Positions 24,693-34,015 of a DNA stretch of 64,000 nt are shown piece by piece. This DNA is from Bacteroides cellulosilyticus (lineage in GTDB: Bacteria > Bacteroidota > Bacteroidia > Bacteroidales > Bacteroidaceae). The translations under genes and the position numbers were made by a program. The notes beneath the pieces were generated by a model, which was given only the letters and a program-made list of their open reading frames with translations, did no database searches and had not been told where the DNA came from. How positions within the stretch are numbered: position 1 is the stretch's first letter; the number at the start of each line of letters is the position of its first letter. Location: positions 620,001 to 684,000 of the forward strand of contig NZ_CP081903.1 of NCBI RefSeq assembly GCF_020091405.1, written 5' to 3'.

Positions 24693-25139
24693 TCAATATT
24701 GTTGTATATACTTATCCAAACTATCCGTAGCAGCTAAATCTAACTTATTTTTTATACGCTGTTTAGCTTTCAATACAGACCGGGGAACTATATTAAAAAG
24801 AAGAGCAATTGTCTTATTATCTAAGTGAGCACGTACCAGATAACACAATCTCAACTCTTGGACACTTAAACTAAATGGTACCAATTCTTCTGACAGGCAC
24901 CCACCATAAAACAAGTCTATGACGATAAACAGATCCCTCCATTCAGCCTCATCCTTGACTATACCATAAGCAGGTTTTTGATGAAGACACAGCAACTGCC
25001 CCATTGCCACAATCAAAGAAGAAGAACATCCGGCTAATGCCGAAGCTTTCTGGTAATCCTTCAATTGTTTTGTCAACTGTTTATTGCGGTACAGCAGACA
25101 AGCATTCCAACTATCCTTATACGTATCCATATCCACCAT
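24693..25139 (-). CDS. Small LuxR-like helix-turn-helix regulator
   Basis: The 148-residue cytoplasmic protein ends in a helix-turn-helix of LuxR/sigma-4 type: FSLSVQELRLCYLVRAHLDN followed by KTIALLFNIVPRSVLKAKQR and IKNKLDL. The N-terminal ~80 residues are helical with no recognisable receiver domain. It is the last gene of the NVEALA/beta-propeller cluster, 16 bp after the ligase/TPR gene, so it may act as feedback regulator of that cluster. Similar C-terminal HTH domains occur in Bacteroidetes proteins lacking a phosphorylation domain. DNA binding is inferred from sequence pattern only. Confidence 0.7.
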   Translation of the reverse strand: MVDMDTYKDSWNACLLYRNKQLTKQLKDYQKASALAGCSSSLIVAMGQLLCLHQKPAYGIVKDEAEWRDLFIVIDLFYGGCLSEELVPFSLSVQELRLCYLVRAHLDNKTIALLFNIVPRSVLKAKQRIKNKLDLAATDSLDKYIQQY

Positions 25140-25155
25140 GTTATATCATATTAAC

Positions 25156-26838
25156 CTATTCAATCTTCGTATTACACCAGTCGTTCCCTATCTTTTCCAC
25201 TTCGCCCCTCATTTCCCTGATAGCGGTGGAATGCACTTTCGGCTCTTTAGTCAATACAATCCGTTGCATCTTCTCAAACTTCTCCCTATTCCGATAGCCC
25301 GGTTCCGCATAGAGTTTTGCCAGCAGGTAGTAGGGATAAATCCGCCCCGGCAACCGGCGGACCGATGCCAGGTAATAAGTTTCAGCCTTTTCATAGTATT
25401 GCATTTCCTGATAATTCTTACCTATAATATTCAATACCATTGGATCAGCACTATATAAGACAGCCTGTTCCAGAAGCAAATTAGATTGATCATAACGACC
25501 GGACTTATGCAAACTATGCCCATATTCAAACAAGAATCCCCCCCTTTCTTCCAACTGCGGGTAGAGCTTACGGTAAGCCTCATTGGCAGCAGTATAATTT
25601 CCCTGATGATAAATCATCCTCGCATACACCCAATCCCGGCATGCATCTTCCTCCCGTTGCCATTTACCGTTAAGCCCCACTACCCATATCAGTGCACAAG
25701 CGCTGCAAATAAGAATTTTTCCGCCCACATCACCGGCTCCACAAGCAAACAGCAGACATATACCGGTTACCACGAAAACCGGAAAAGACATGGGATAAGA
25801 AGAAAAAGAGAAAACAAGCAAGGATATGAGTGCTCCGCAAATTTCATAACGCCCCCATTTTGTCCCTAACCACAGAACTATCCCAATAGTCAAGAGGAAC
25901 ATGACACAAATCATAACTCCGGCTGTTAACGCCAGTTCCAGATATTCATTGAAAGCATATTCCGGACTTCCGGCCACACGTTCTTCCCAAGCTGTATAGT
26001 CTCCGCTACCAAAGTATTTTTCCTGCGCTTCACCATAGGCATAAGCAAATCCGTCATAACATCCCCAAGGATGTTCTACGATAGCTTTACAAGTAATTTT
26101 CCACATAAACAGACGTCCCATAGCAGAGTCAGGCTTCAAAAAGAAAATACCAGCACCTCCTAATATCAGAACAAAAAGCCCGACCACTCCCCATGTAAGG
26201 TAACGTTTCTTATATCTCCGCCACAATACGCCCCACTTACGTCTGTCACGATGCATATATGCCACCCAGGCACAGCTTATCGCAGCAGCAATCCAGGCAG
26301 AACGGCTCATTGTGGCCGGTAGTACACATAAGATCAGAATACCGGCAAGCCCTGCCGTCACTTTTACTATTTTATGAAGAACATCTGTGCTTTTCCACTC
26401 ACAGGCACGTAAATACAAATGCAGGCAAACAGGTAATATCATCGCTAAATATCCCCCATACGGACCGGGGTTGAAGAAAGAGCCTGTAAGTGCATACCGT
26501 GAATGACCGGAAAAAGAAAATCCATATAATTGCCGCAAGCCCCAAACGGCTTCAATTGTCCCTAACAATACCAGGCTCCAAGCCACATGAACAAAGAAAT
26601 GCCGGAAACACAAAACATCTGTCCAGGAAGTTTTTCCTAAGAGCTGTAGCAGACAAGAAACGATTATACATCCCGCCGAAAGCATTACGGCTTTCCCAAA
26701 CCACACCCACTGGCCGATAGTTTCTCCCGCAGGCAATTCAGGAGTTGTCGCACATACCATACTCAGCAGTGAACAAACAGCTACAAACTGTAGCAAAACA
26801 ACTGTAGCCTCTCTTATTTTATGTGTCCATCCTATCAT
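25156..26838 (-). CDS. O-antigen ligase-like membrane protein with C-terminal TPR repeats
   Basis: The 560-residue protein has about ten membrane helices in residues 1-390, with the ligase/polymerase (Wzy_C) region around NPGPYGGYLAMILPV. A large periplasmic loop follows (CYDGFAYAYGEAQEKYFGSG). A soluble C-terminal part (residues ~405-545) carries tetratricopeptide-like repeats (YHQGNYTAANEAYRKLYPQL, YYEKAETYYLASVRRLPG). Wzy_C proteins join lipid-linked glycans to lipid A-core or, in PglL-type enzymes, to proteins. The start codon overlaps the stop of the signal-peptidase gene by one base, so the two are coupled. A protein-glycosylation or assembly role is possible; the substrate is unknown. 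Confidence 0.8.
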   Translation of the reverse strand: MIGWTHKIREATVVLLQFVAVCSLLSMVCATTPELPAGETIGQWVWFGKAVMLSAGCIIVSCLLQLLGKTSWTDVLCFRHFFVHVAWSLVLLGTIEAVWGLRQLYGFSFSGHSRYALTGSFFNPGPYGGYLAMILPVCLHLYLRACEWKSTDVLHKIVKVTAGLAGILILCVLPATMSRSAWIAAAISCAWVAYMHRDRRKWGVLWRRYKKRYLTWGVVGLFVLILGGAGIFFLKPDSAMGRLFMWKITCKAIVEHPWGCYDGFAYAYGEAQEKYFGSGDYTAWEERVAGSPEYAFNEYLELALTAGVMICVMFLLTIGIVLWLGTKWGRYEICGALISLLVFSFSSYPMSFPVFVVTGICLLFACGAGDVGGKILICSACALIWVVGLNGKWQREEDACRDWVYARMIYHQGNYTAANEAYRKLYPQLEERGGFLFEYGHSLHKSGRYDQSNLLLEQAVLYSADPMVLNIIGKNYQEMQYYEKAETYYLASVRRLPGRIYPYYLLAKLYAEPGYRNREKFEKMQRIVLTKEPKVHSTAIREMRGEVEKIGNDWCNTKIE

Positions 26839-27731
26839 TATTCTATCTTTTTGAATATCCTATTCCACCGCACTCTATCCGTCCTCTTATCCACTGATTT
26901 CCATATCCTGACAGCCTTTCCAACAATATATTCTTCTGGCAACAGCCCCCAATAACGGGAATCTTTTGAGTTTTCAGCTCTATCTCCAGCCATGAAATAA
27001 TAGTTTTTTAAAAAACGATATTCAGCAATGAGGCTATCACCTAAATATATATTCCCCGCTTCATACCGAAGATTCTTTTTCTGCTCCCATTCCACCATAT
27101 TCTTGTAAAGTTTAGCAGACCAATAATCCATCGGAACAATGTCACCAGATTTAGGAATATACAAAGGTCCAAACTCTTTCACAGTCCACCCTATCAGGGA
27201 ATCTCCGGGATATGCCCTCACCCCAGTTGCATCGTCAGCAAGCGCCTGCTCTCTTATCAGCGCCATAAACTTATCCTGCGCATCCACACACCCTAACGTT
27301 CCAGCATAGCCATTCACCTTATAACGTCCGTCTACAATACAGAACGTATCTCCCGGTAGCGCAATACATCGTTTCACATAATACTGCATCACATCCATCT
27401 CAATCTGTTTCCACTTCTTAGGACAAGGATAATTAAAGACGATCACATCATTCCTTTTGATTTCACCTATTCCCGGCAAACGTTTTATCTCCACCTGCTT
27501 TCCTGCAACGGCTTCCATCACATTGAACAATCTTGCTCCATACACCAATTTATCCACCAGTATCACATCACCAGCCAATAGCTCCGGCTCCATCGAATCA
27601 CTTGGTATATGAAATGAAGTCATGCAAAAGATCTGTATCAGCAGCCATAGCACAACAATTCCACACAACCAGAGAAAGAGATTAATCCCTTTATCTACGA
27701 TTTTCTTCAAGGATATGCCTCTTATTGCCAT
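26838..27731 (-). CDS. Signal peptidase I (cluster-specific copy)
   Basis: The 297-residue protein has an N-terminal helix (residues 17-36) and the S26 catalytic serine in FHIPSDSMEPELLAGD (Ser46). The general-base lysine lies in YYVKRCIALPGD (Lys120), and the conserved box E motif AGDRAENSKDSRYWG lies near 255. Both catalytic residues are present, so it should be active in cutting exported preproteins at the inner membrane. It is embedded between a transglutaminase-like gene and the ligase/TPR gene rather than near housekeeping genes. That position suggests a dedicated enzyme for cluster products such as the NVEALA proteins. Confidence 0.93.
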   Translation of the reverse strand: MAIRGISLKKIVDKGINLFLWLCGIVVLWLLIQIFCMTSFHIPSDSMEPELLAGDVILVDKLVYGARLFNVMEAVAGKQVEIKRLPGIGEIKRNDVIVFNYPCPKKWKQIEMDVMQYYVKRCIALPGDTFCIVDGRYKVNGYAGTLGCVDAQDKFMALIREQALADDATGVRAYPGDSLIGWTVKEFGPLYIPKSGDIVPMDYWSAKLYKNMVEWEQKKNLRYEAGNIYLGDSLIAEYRFLKNYYFMAGDRAENSKDSRYWGLLPEEYIVGKAVRIWKSVDKRTDRVRWNRIFKKIE

Positions 27732-27737
27732 TCCGAA

Positions 27738-29684
27738 TTATATAAAAAGTTGCTTCCCATCTTTCATATAAAAGCATCGTTCTTCTTTTCCACGAGTATG
27801 ATTATGAAGCCAAAGCAAAGCACCATCAGGTACTCCCTCATAATAAAGTTCCGTACCTTCTGCTATCTGCTTTCCTAAAGATATCCAGCCTTTGATTCCA
27901 CCATGATAGAACAATTCATACCGATCCCCCAAATGGATATAATTATCGTCATTGCGGGGAATCAAAATAAAGTGACTTAGAATTTGTGGAATACCCAAAT
28001 CAAATATAAGTTGTTCTCCCTTTACTGCTGACATATAAAAAGAACTCCAGTCATCATCAGTCAATAAACTTAGAATTTTCTTATGTATATCACTCAAAGG
28101 ATGATTAGCCCAAATCTTCTCCGGCGCTATCGCTGTTTCTGTATCTATGCCATACATATACCATTCTCCAACCTGTATTTGTTTTTCCTCCGGAGCAGAA
28201 TAGCGCACATACCTGAATTTCTTCTGTACAGTTGGGAATAGTATATTATAATTTATTTTTGGAGTGTCCACAACTTGGCATAGCAATTCTGCATCCCGAA
28301 AATCCTTACGATTAGCCCCTTCTATTTTTACTCCAACAGCAGTTCCTAAAAACATAGGATTTCTTCCTATCGGGTATTTTCGCGTCAATACTACGCAACG
28401 TTTTCTGGTAGTATCAGGAATAAAATATTCTATTGAATCCTCTTTCAGCAAAAAAGGATAGTTAAATGCCTGCATTTTCCCAGCTTTTCGAAATGCAGGA
28501 AAATAAATCAGGCCAGGTTCCACGTTGGCAAACTCAATCTTCTTTCCATGAAATTCAGAAATATCTATCGGCTGTAATTCTGTCCCTGTAAATACACACA
28601 AATACCCCCAATGATCATCAATAACTTCATTACTTTCCAACTTGACATTACTCTCCGGGAAATATTCATCACTGGCATCTTTCATGAAAGGACGCCTAAA
28701 GAAAGCAGGAACTTCCTTGTCAGTATAAAGTCCGGAATACTTTTCCGGCTGTATTCCATAACAAGTTCTATATACCTTTCCTTTTTTCCGTTCATCCTGC
28801 GGTCGGCGTACTATCTCACGCTCTATATAATTGAAAGGTACAACAAGTCCTGTCGTATCTATCAATGCACTCCAAAAATGGCGGCTATTGTAACTGGGGG
28901 ACATTTCATAAAAATCCATTGTTATTGGGATGCCCAATGAACGCATTACATAGGTAGCAATATCACAATTATCCCGACAGTAGCCCACTCGGTTTTCCAA
29001 CAAAAACAACGCTCCTAAATGAGGCAAATTAAAATCCGTATGGTTAGTAAAGCCCTCTTCTTTCAGATAATTAGCCATTACGCGCGCAGCCTCTACTACA
29101 TCATTCCCCTGATATAGAGAATCAAGCACAGGAGAATAACGTTCATAATATATTCGTCTCCATTTCTCTAAAGGTTCGTCCCCTATCCTATATGGAAGAA
29201 CATATTCACAAAAATCCTCAAAACTATATTGCTTGCTCCAAGAGCGTTTTTCCCATGCCTCAAAAGCCAAGTCAATATTTTCAATTAAGATATCCGCTTT
29301 TATCACATCTATATCCTTCACCACCTGCGAAGAGCTATAATCGAAAGATTTCCAATGTGCAACGATTTCATCACTAATACGTCCTTTCTGAATGCTTTCC
29401 TTTTTCATTCGCTTCAGGCTGTCTATCTCCTTTCCTACATACGTCCGGTGAGCAGGCATATTTGCAATCAAAAAGCGAGCGGCTTCAAGCTTAAGAGGAA
29501 TATTTCGATAATGTTCTAATACCTGCAACAACTCATCACGGTTATCGTCTGCTGAAGATAGGACGGCTCCTACCTGACTACCACCTCCACTACATGACAT
29601 GACATAACAAGCACAAATCATGCCTATCAGCTGTTGTATTAGATGTCTATACACAGTATCACTTGCTTTATTTTCACTCTGCAT
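27738..29684 (-). CDS. Transglutaminase-like lipoprotein
   Basis: The 648-residue protein has an N-terminal signal region ending VMSC-SGGG (lipobox-like). The open frame starts at Met1, but the hydrophobic part begins near residue 14. The central domain around residues 230-270 holds VGYCRDNCDIATYVMRSLG and YNSRHFWSALID, the Cys and His of transglutaminase-like cysteine peptidases. The C-terminal half is beta-rich and may bind ligand or peptide. Such enzymes form or cut amide bonds at glutamine or peptide sites. It overlaps the DUF1573 gene by 11 bp and lies 6 bp before the signal-peptidase gene, so it belongs to the same transcript. Its substrate may be a cluster peptide; this is inference. 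Confidence 0.78.
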   Translation of the reverse strand: MQSENKASDTVYRHLIQQLIGMICACYVMSCSGGGSQVGAVLSSADDNRDELLQVLEHYRNIPLKLEAARFLIANMPAHRTYVGKEIDSLKRMKKESIQKGRISDEIVAHWKSFDYSSSQVVKDIDVIKADILIENIDLAFEAWEKRSWSKQYSFEDFCEYVLPYRIGDEPLEKWRRIYYERYSPVLDSLYQGNDVVEAARVMANYLKEEGFTNHTDFNLPHLGALFLLENRVGYCRDNCDIATYVMRSLGIPITMDFYEMSPSYNSRHFWSALIDTTGLVVPFNYIEREIVRRPQDERKKGKVYRTCYGIQPEKYSGLYTDKEVPAFFRRPFMKDASDEYFPESNVKLESNEVIDDHWGYLCVFTGTELQPIDISEFHGKKIEFANVEPGLIYFPAFRKAGKMQAFNYPFLLKEDSIEYFIPDTTRKRCVVLTRKYPIGRNPMFLGTAVGVKIEGANRKDFRDAELLCQVVDTPKINYNILFPTVQKKFRYVRYSAPEEKQIQVGEWYMYGIDTETAIAPEKIWANHPLSDIHKKILSLLTDDDWSSFYMSAVKGEQLIFDLGIPQILSHFILIPRNDDNYIHLGDRYELFYHGGIKGWISLGKQIAEGTELYYEGVPDGALLWLHNHTRGKEERCFYMKDGKQLFI

Positions 29685-30546
29685 TTCCTGATATTGTCAA
29701 CCTTAAGGGTGAAATTTTGGCATTACAATACACAGTTATCGTTTTATTGAAGTGTTCTGGATGATCTGCCTTATAAATAACATGTAAACTCACATTCTTT
29801 CCGGGTCGAACAGGTTCCTGGGCATACTCCACAGTAGTACAACCGCAAGAGGTTGTGACATTTCCTATAACTAACAGATTCTCACCGATATTTTTCAATG
29901 TAAAAACTACTTTTTGCTCTTTTTTCCAGTCAAAACTACCAAAAGATAAGAATGTACTGTCAATACCGACTTCTGTCATCAAATCAGTATCTTCATTTGT
30001 TTGTACAATTCCTCCTCCTTGAATAATCTTCATATAGAGTTCCTTTATCTTAGAGTTATAAATAGGATTACCAATTGCCATTACTTTATTATCTTTATCT
30101 AACAGAAATGTTCGAAAATCATCATCTGTAGGTAAATTATTTAAAGCATTAAAAGAACCTCCCTCATTAAAAACAACCGGATAGTTAAAGTTATATCTCT
30201 TCAACATATATTTTGTTTCTTCTGACATTCCTGTTTGAAAAACAAAAAGGATAGAGACATTATAATAAGCATTCAACTCTTCAATAAAAGATTTCCATAA
30301 CCCCAATTTCAACTTACAACTCATACATCCAATAGAGTCCACATATGAAAGAATATGGAACTGAGACTTTTCAGCAGTTTTAATTGTATCTTCTCCATAA
30401 ATTGTATAAACGAACTCATCAGGATAAACAATCTCTTTTCCCTGCCAACCTCTCACTAATTGCACTTGATTCCGCTCTCTTGTATTACAAGAAACAAGCA
30501 AAAACATCACACCAAGAATACAAAACACAGCAAATAACCTATACAT
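29674..30546 (-). CDS. Thioredoxin-like + DUF1573 lipoprotein
   Basis: The 290-residue lipoprotein has a signal peptide with lipobox LLVSC (Cys20). A thioredoxin-like region carries a CxxC pair in SIGCMSCKLKL (Cys74, Cys77). The C-terminal DUF1573 domain includes TTSCGCTTVEYAQEPVRPGK near residue 235, a beta-sandwich common in secreted Bacteroidetes proteins. Two domains with paired cysteines suggest redox work outside the cytoplasm. It lies between the second CxxC protein (4 bp upstream) and the transglutaminase gene (11-bp overlap). It might reduce or oxidise the Cys-containing NVEALA proteins; that is inference. Confidence 0.82.
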   Translation of the reverse strand: MYRLFAVFCILGVMFLLVSCNTRERNQVQLVRGWQGKEIVYPDEFVYTIYGEDTIKTAEKSQFHILSYVDSIGCMSCKLKLGLWKSFIEELNAYYNVSILFVFQTGMSEETKYMLKRYNFNYPVVFNEGGSFNALNNLPTDDDFRTFLLDKDNKVMAIGNPIYNSKIKELYMKIIQGGGIVQTNEDTDLMTEVGIDSTFLSFGSFDWKKEQKVVFTLKNIGENLLVIGNVTTSCGCTTVEYAQEPVRPGKNVSLHVIYKADHPEHFNKTITVYCNAKISPLRLTISGNAE

Positions 30547-30550
30547 AAAA

Positions 30551-31168
30551 TCAGTTATTAAACAAACGTTCTTCTACTATATTCAGATAACTTTCTACTT
30601 GAGAAGAATTAGTCATATAAGGTATAAACACATTATCAATATACCGATTTAGAGTTAGTAAGAATGAAATAGGTTCTATATTATGTTCCAACAATTTATC
30701 AGTCTTAATAACAGAATAAACTCTCATACGAATATTATGCTCAAGCAGTAACGATTTCAGCCCTATCCGATTTTCATAATCAGCCAACAAAAACACTCTA
30801 TCAAAACCATGTTTTCTAGCCAAAGAGTTCACTTGTTTCAAATATGGCAAATAACACGTTGTACAACTTTTCTCAGAAATGAACAGAAAAAAAGATCTTT
30901 TTATAGATAACAAAGAATTTAATGATACAGTATCTTTATCATAAAAATCTGCTAAAACCATATCTTCCATCTGTTTACCCTCAAACCAATGCTGCATTTT
31001 AGCGATCTTCTCATTATCCTCAATTTCTCGTTCCAACAATTTATTATGCCGATAAAGCATTTGTTCTGATGCAGACAAATCAGTCACATTTTTATTCAAG
31101 TTCACTATCTGAAAAAGTTGAAACAAAGTCAAGACCAAAAACAAGATTAAAAGTACATACCGCTTCAT
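30551..31168 (-). CDS. Membrane-anchored thioredoxin-like protein
   Basis: The 205-residue protein has one N-terminal membrane helix (residues 4-22), a coiled-coil stretch (residues ~30-60) and a thioredoxin-like domain. Its active-site-like CxxC lies in EKSCTTCYLPYL (Cys102, Cys105) after the strand SFFLFIS, as in thiol-disulfide carriers. A conserved cis-Pro is possible in EPISFLLTL. The domain should face the periplasm. It overlaps the beta-propeller gene by 4 bp (ATGA) and is followed after 4 bp by the DUF1573 protein with its own CxxC. The two may form a redox relay. Confidence 0.75.
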   Translation of the reverse strand: MKRYVLLILFLVLTLFQLFQIVNLNKNVTDLSASEQMLYRHNKLLEREIEDNEKIAKMQHWFEGKQMEDMVLADFYDKDTVSLNSLLSIKRSFFLFISEKSCTTCYLPYLKQVNSLARKHGFDRVFLLADYENRIGLKSLLLEHNIRMRVYSVIKTDKLLEHNIEPISFLLTLNRYIDNVFIPYMTNSSQVESYLNIVEERLFNN

Positions 31169-32370
31169 TGCACCATTTTTTTTAACTTAATCTTTAACAA
31201 AACCGGATTATCTTCTTCGGATATATTTTCACATAAATCCACCAAAAGAGCATGCTTTTGTTTGAAATCATCCCATTCTTGTAAAGACATTGATTGCTTA
31301 CTGTTTGTATACCCATTAATAAGAACAGTAGGACTTATTGGTGCATACAAGTAATCATCAATTACAATATGAGGAAGATTAGTATATTTCAATTTTAGAA
31401 TATTATTTTTAAAATACATATCATCCACAATATTAACCCCATTCATGATTTTACCTGTTTTCAATGAATAAAAACACAAACTAGTTTTTCCATTAAAGCC
31501 CAAACCAAGCATTAAGAAATCAGAACAGACCTGAAATCCCCAAAGTGAAACATATTCTTTACGTGACAATTTTTTATTTATAGCAACCACCCCATCATTA
31601 GGTTCTACTTCACTATAGTCCACTTTATATTTCCCAAAATCTAAATAAAAAGTAGGAGTGACTTTATTTATATCTAACGAATAAATTGTATCACAATAAC
31701 AATATGTAAAGTAGTGTTTCCCTGCATTAGATGAAAAAGCATTCCAATTAAGATAATATCTCATTTTCGTTTTTTCAATAGGAGAAAGTTCTAAGAATGA
31801 TGAAATCTCTTCATCTTCTTCTGTAAAACTACGTAACACTTTATTTGCCTCTCCTCCTAAATTGGTATATCTCATTATATAGGAACCATTTGAAAACGTC
31901 ACGACATCACCCGCATAATAAGGCATAGGAGATTCATATAAATAATGACCTACAGAATCGTAAGTAACAGCTTTCCCCCAACCCAAAACTTTTAAATCAG
32001 CATTAGGCATTAATGCGAAAGTTCCCATTTCTACATATTCCCCTTTACCTTGTCCAATACAATCCAGTTCACAAAGAAATTTGCCTTGCTCAGAAAACAC
32101 TAATGCCCTAGCATTACTCAATCCACTCGTCACTAACATATAGTAACGTCCATTTCGATAATATATCTTCCTAATTTCACCAATCAGACTTTGCGAAGTA
32201 GTTTCTAATGGTATAACCTCAACAGACTCAGCAAAACTTGACAACTTCAAGGACGAAGTAAATGATAAATCTGATAAATCAATTTTTTGCACTTCTACTG
32301 TTCCATTCGTCTTTTCATTAGAGCAAGCAAAAAGCAACATAGTAATAAAAATATAAAAGAATATCTTCAT
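31165..32370 (-). CDS. 6-bladed beta-propeller lipoprotein (NVEALA cassette 1)
   Basis: From Met at 32370 the protein begins MKIFFYIFITMLLFACSNEK, a lipoprotein signal with Cys17; the frame extends ten codons upstream but without signal character. The rest (~400 residues) is beta-rich with repeated blade-like elements (VIPLETTSQSLIGEIRKIYY, YMLVTSGLSNARALVFSEQG, KFLCELDCIGQGKGEY), matching the 6-bladed beta-propeller proteins of Bacteroidetes. It likely sits at the outer membrane surface or periplasm and binds peptide or glycan. It lies 69 bp downstream of an NVEALA gene and overlaps the thioredoxin-like gene by 4 bp. Confidence 0.83.
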   Translation of the reverse strand: MKIFFYIFITMLLFACSNEKTNGTVEVQKIDLSDLSFTSSLKLSSFAESVEVIPLETTSQSLIGEIRKIYYRNGRYYMLVTSGLSNARALVFSEQGKFLCELDCIGQGKGEYVEMGTFALMPNADLKVLGWGKAVTYDSVGHYLYESPMPYYAGDVVTFSNGSYIMRYTNLGGEANKVLRSFTEEDEEISSFLELSPIEKTKMRYYLNWNAFSSNAGKHYFTYCYCDTIYSLDINKVTPTFYLDFGKYKVDYSEVEPNDGVVAINKKLSRKEYVSLWGFQVCSDFLMLGLGFNGKTSLCFYSLKTGKIMNGVNIVDDMYFKNNILKLKYTNLPHIVIDDYLYAPISPTVLINGYTNSKQSMSLQEWDDFKQKHALLVDLCENISEEDNPVLLKIKLKKMVQ

Positions 32371-32439
32371 AGCATTTATAGTTTTTGAGAAGTCCTCCAT
32401 CCTTCAAATGAAAGACTTCTCTGCTTAATTTAAACTGTC

Positions 32440-32679
32440 TTAGCAAGGGACTTGATCATGTACATTACATGTGCTTGTATCGTCTCTTCTACACACTAAG
32501 CAGCTACCCTCTTGTCTCAATTCATAGCCACCATAATCTACAATCTCACCACGGGCCAATGCCTCCACATCACTCAAAGCCAAATCAGAAATAGCTATTC
32601 GTCCTTGAGTAGAGTAAATATTATAGCCTGCAATTGCCGCAAACGCTGCAACAAAAGCTATTTTCATAAACTTCTTCAT
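32440..32679 (-). CDS. NVEALA-family small secreted protein 1
   Basis: The 79-residue product has a basic start (MKKFMKIAF), a hydrophobic segment (residues 7-22) and then SDLALSDVEALARGE, the NVEALA signature (here DVEALA). The C-terminal tail has four cysteines (SCLVCRRDD..., TCNVHDQVPC) and ends on Cys. Known family members are small, exported and of unknown function. The tail motif C-x2-HD-x-V is matched by C-x3-HD-x-V in the second NVEALA protein, suggesting shared processing or metal/redox handling. It precedes its beta-propeller partner by 69 bp and lies 259 bp after the upstream cassette. Confidence 0.85.
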   Translation of the reverse strand: MKKFMKIAFVAAFAAIAGYNIYSTQGRIAISDLALSDVEALARGEIVDYGGYELRQEGSCLVCRRDDTSTCNVHDQVPC

Positions 32680-32849
32680 TCTTATATTGTTTAAAACGAA
32701 AATATTTTTAATTAACTATATCAAGCACACTTCATGTGCAGTCGAAAATTAAGATATAACTATCTCATTAGAGCATATTTCACACTGCGCTATCGTCACA
32801 GCTGAAACCAGTTTCCGTTTTTCATTAAAAATTTGTATCTTCGCCAGGC

Positions 32850-32922
32850 TTCTAAATTTTAGGAGTTACGGAGCATTCGGTATTCTATTGCAGCAACAAG
32901 TCGTTTACCGTCTGCTCCTTTT
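32850..32922 (+). ncRNA. Candidate small RNA opposite the NVEALA cluster
   Basis: In the gap 32680-32938, plus-strand TATCTTCG (32836-32843) fits the Bacteroides -7 element at seven of eight positions, with TTTC about 20 bp upstream. Downstream, GGAGCA-tt-CGGTA (32870-32882) pairs with TACCG-tc-TGCTCC (32906-32918) and is followed by TTTT. A transcript of about 70 nt, antisense to the surrounding cluster and without an open frame, would result. The T-run is short and the -33 is imperfect. Confidence 0.35.
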
Positions 32923-32938
32923 AATAAGCTTTATCACT

Positions 32939-34015
32939 CTATATAGTTTTTACGCTATATTCTAATATAGGTTCATCCCGATTCACATCCGTAGCATAAA
33001 TAACTCCACGTTGTTCATCTACCAATATACCACAAATGTAATGGTCTAATATATATTTCTTTAATGGTTCACCTGTCAGACTAAATACATAGATATATTG
33101 TCCACCGTCCAAGTGATTAACGCCATTCTGCACATCTCGTGCTATATCCTTGAATGAACGCCCATGAAAGACTGTATAAATGGCTCGATCCGTCACCTGC
33201 ACATCACTAAATCCCATAATACCCGTAGGAATACCATAGCCTCCAGATACCTGAAATTCCGGCTCACCATGAGGCCCCATGCATACAACATGCGTACTGT
33301 CTTTCAGATTATAAATTTCGAGTACTTCACCCAACTGAGTGGCAACAGCAAGTATTCCATTTCGGGGATTGTAATCTATAAAACTACGCCATGCTTGCGC
33401 CAAAGCCGGACGGGCACTCTGTAAAGCATCTTCATTGACAGTAGGAATAGCGCCAAACTTATACATCAATTTTCCATCTCTGCATACTTTGCAAAAGCGA
33501 CTATCACCCGAATAATCGGGAATGATAAAGGTAGAGTCCTCACACATCACAAAATCGAGTGCCCTAAGAATATCTCTATCCAGACTCACCGCTTCCTGAC
33601 GAAGCAGTGAATCACCGGATAAAGCAAACTCAAACCTTGTTAATTCTGACTTATTAGCATCCAATGTCCACAAAAAAGCCCCATTCCATCGGCAATTTTC
33701 AGCAGAAAGCATGTCCTGCGGTGCATCTCCACGCTTCCCGAAAGAAGACAGGTAACGGAAATCAGGGTAACTGAATGCATGAAAAAAATAATCTGTTCCA
33801 TGCAAATCAAGTACTACCGCCTTTCTATCTCCGATATGCAACCTAAAAGGATAGCGGAATAAGGCTGTATCCAGCAGTATTGTTTTTGCCTTCAATTCTT
33901 GTTCCTGCGGAAAATCAGTATAGTCCTTTTTACCGGAAATAACTGACTCTGAAGTACAGGAAATGAAAAGAAAGATATATGCAATACTAATAATATGAGC
34001 GATACGGAGTGGCAT
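32939..34015 (-). CDS. BF3164-like beta-propeller lipoprotein (NVEALA cassette 2)
   Basis: Starting at Met 34015, the product begins MPLRIAHIISIAYIFLFISC, a lipoprotein signal with Cys20; the longer frame from 34108 lacks a sensible signal. The ~358-residue protein carries TolB-like blades including YPDFRYLSSFGKRGDAPQDM, the pattern of BF3164-type propellers in Bacteroides (FG-x-RGxxP). The C-terminus has blade repeats ending RGVIYATDVNRDEPILEYSV. The start overlaps the NVEALA 2 gene by 29 bp, so the two are strongly coupled. It is not close in sequence to the cassette 1 propeller, so the two cassettes share layout rather than recent duplication. Confidence 0.82.
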   Translation of the reverse strand: MPLRIAHIISIAYIFLFISCTSESVISGKKDYTDFPQEQELKAKTILLDTALFRYPFRLHIGDRKAVVLDLHGTDYFFHAFSYPDFRYLSSFGKRGDAPQDMLSAENCRWNGAFLWTLDANKSELTRFEFALSGDSLLRQEAVSLDRDILRALDFVMCEDSTFIIPDYSGDSRFCKVCRDGKLMYKFGAIPTVNEDALQSARPALAQAWRSFIDYNPRNGILAVATQLGEVLEIYNLKDSTHVVCMGPHGEPEFQVSGGYGIPTGIMGFSDVQVTDRAIYTVFHGRSFKDIARDVQNGVNHLDGGQYIYVFSLTGEPLKKYILDHYICGILVDEQRGVIYATDVNRDEPILEYSVKTI

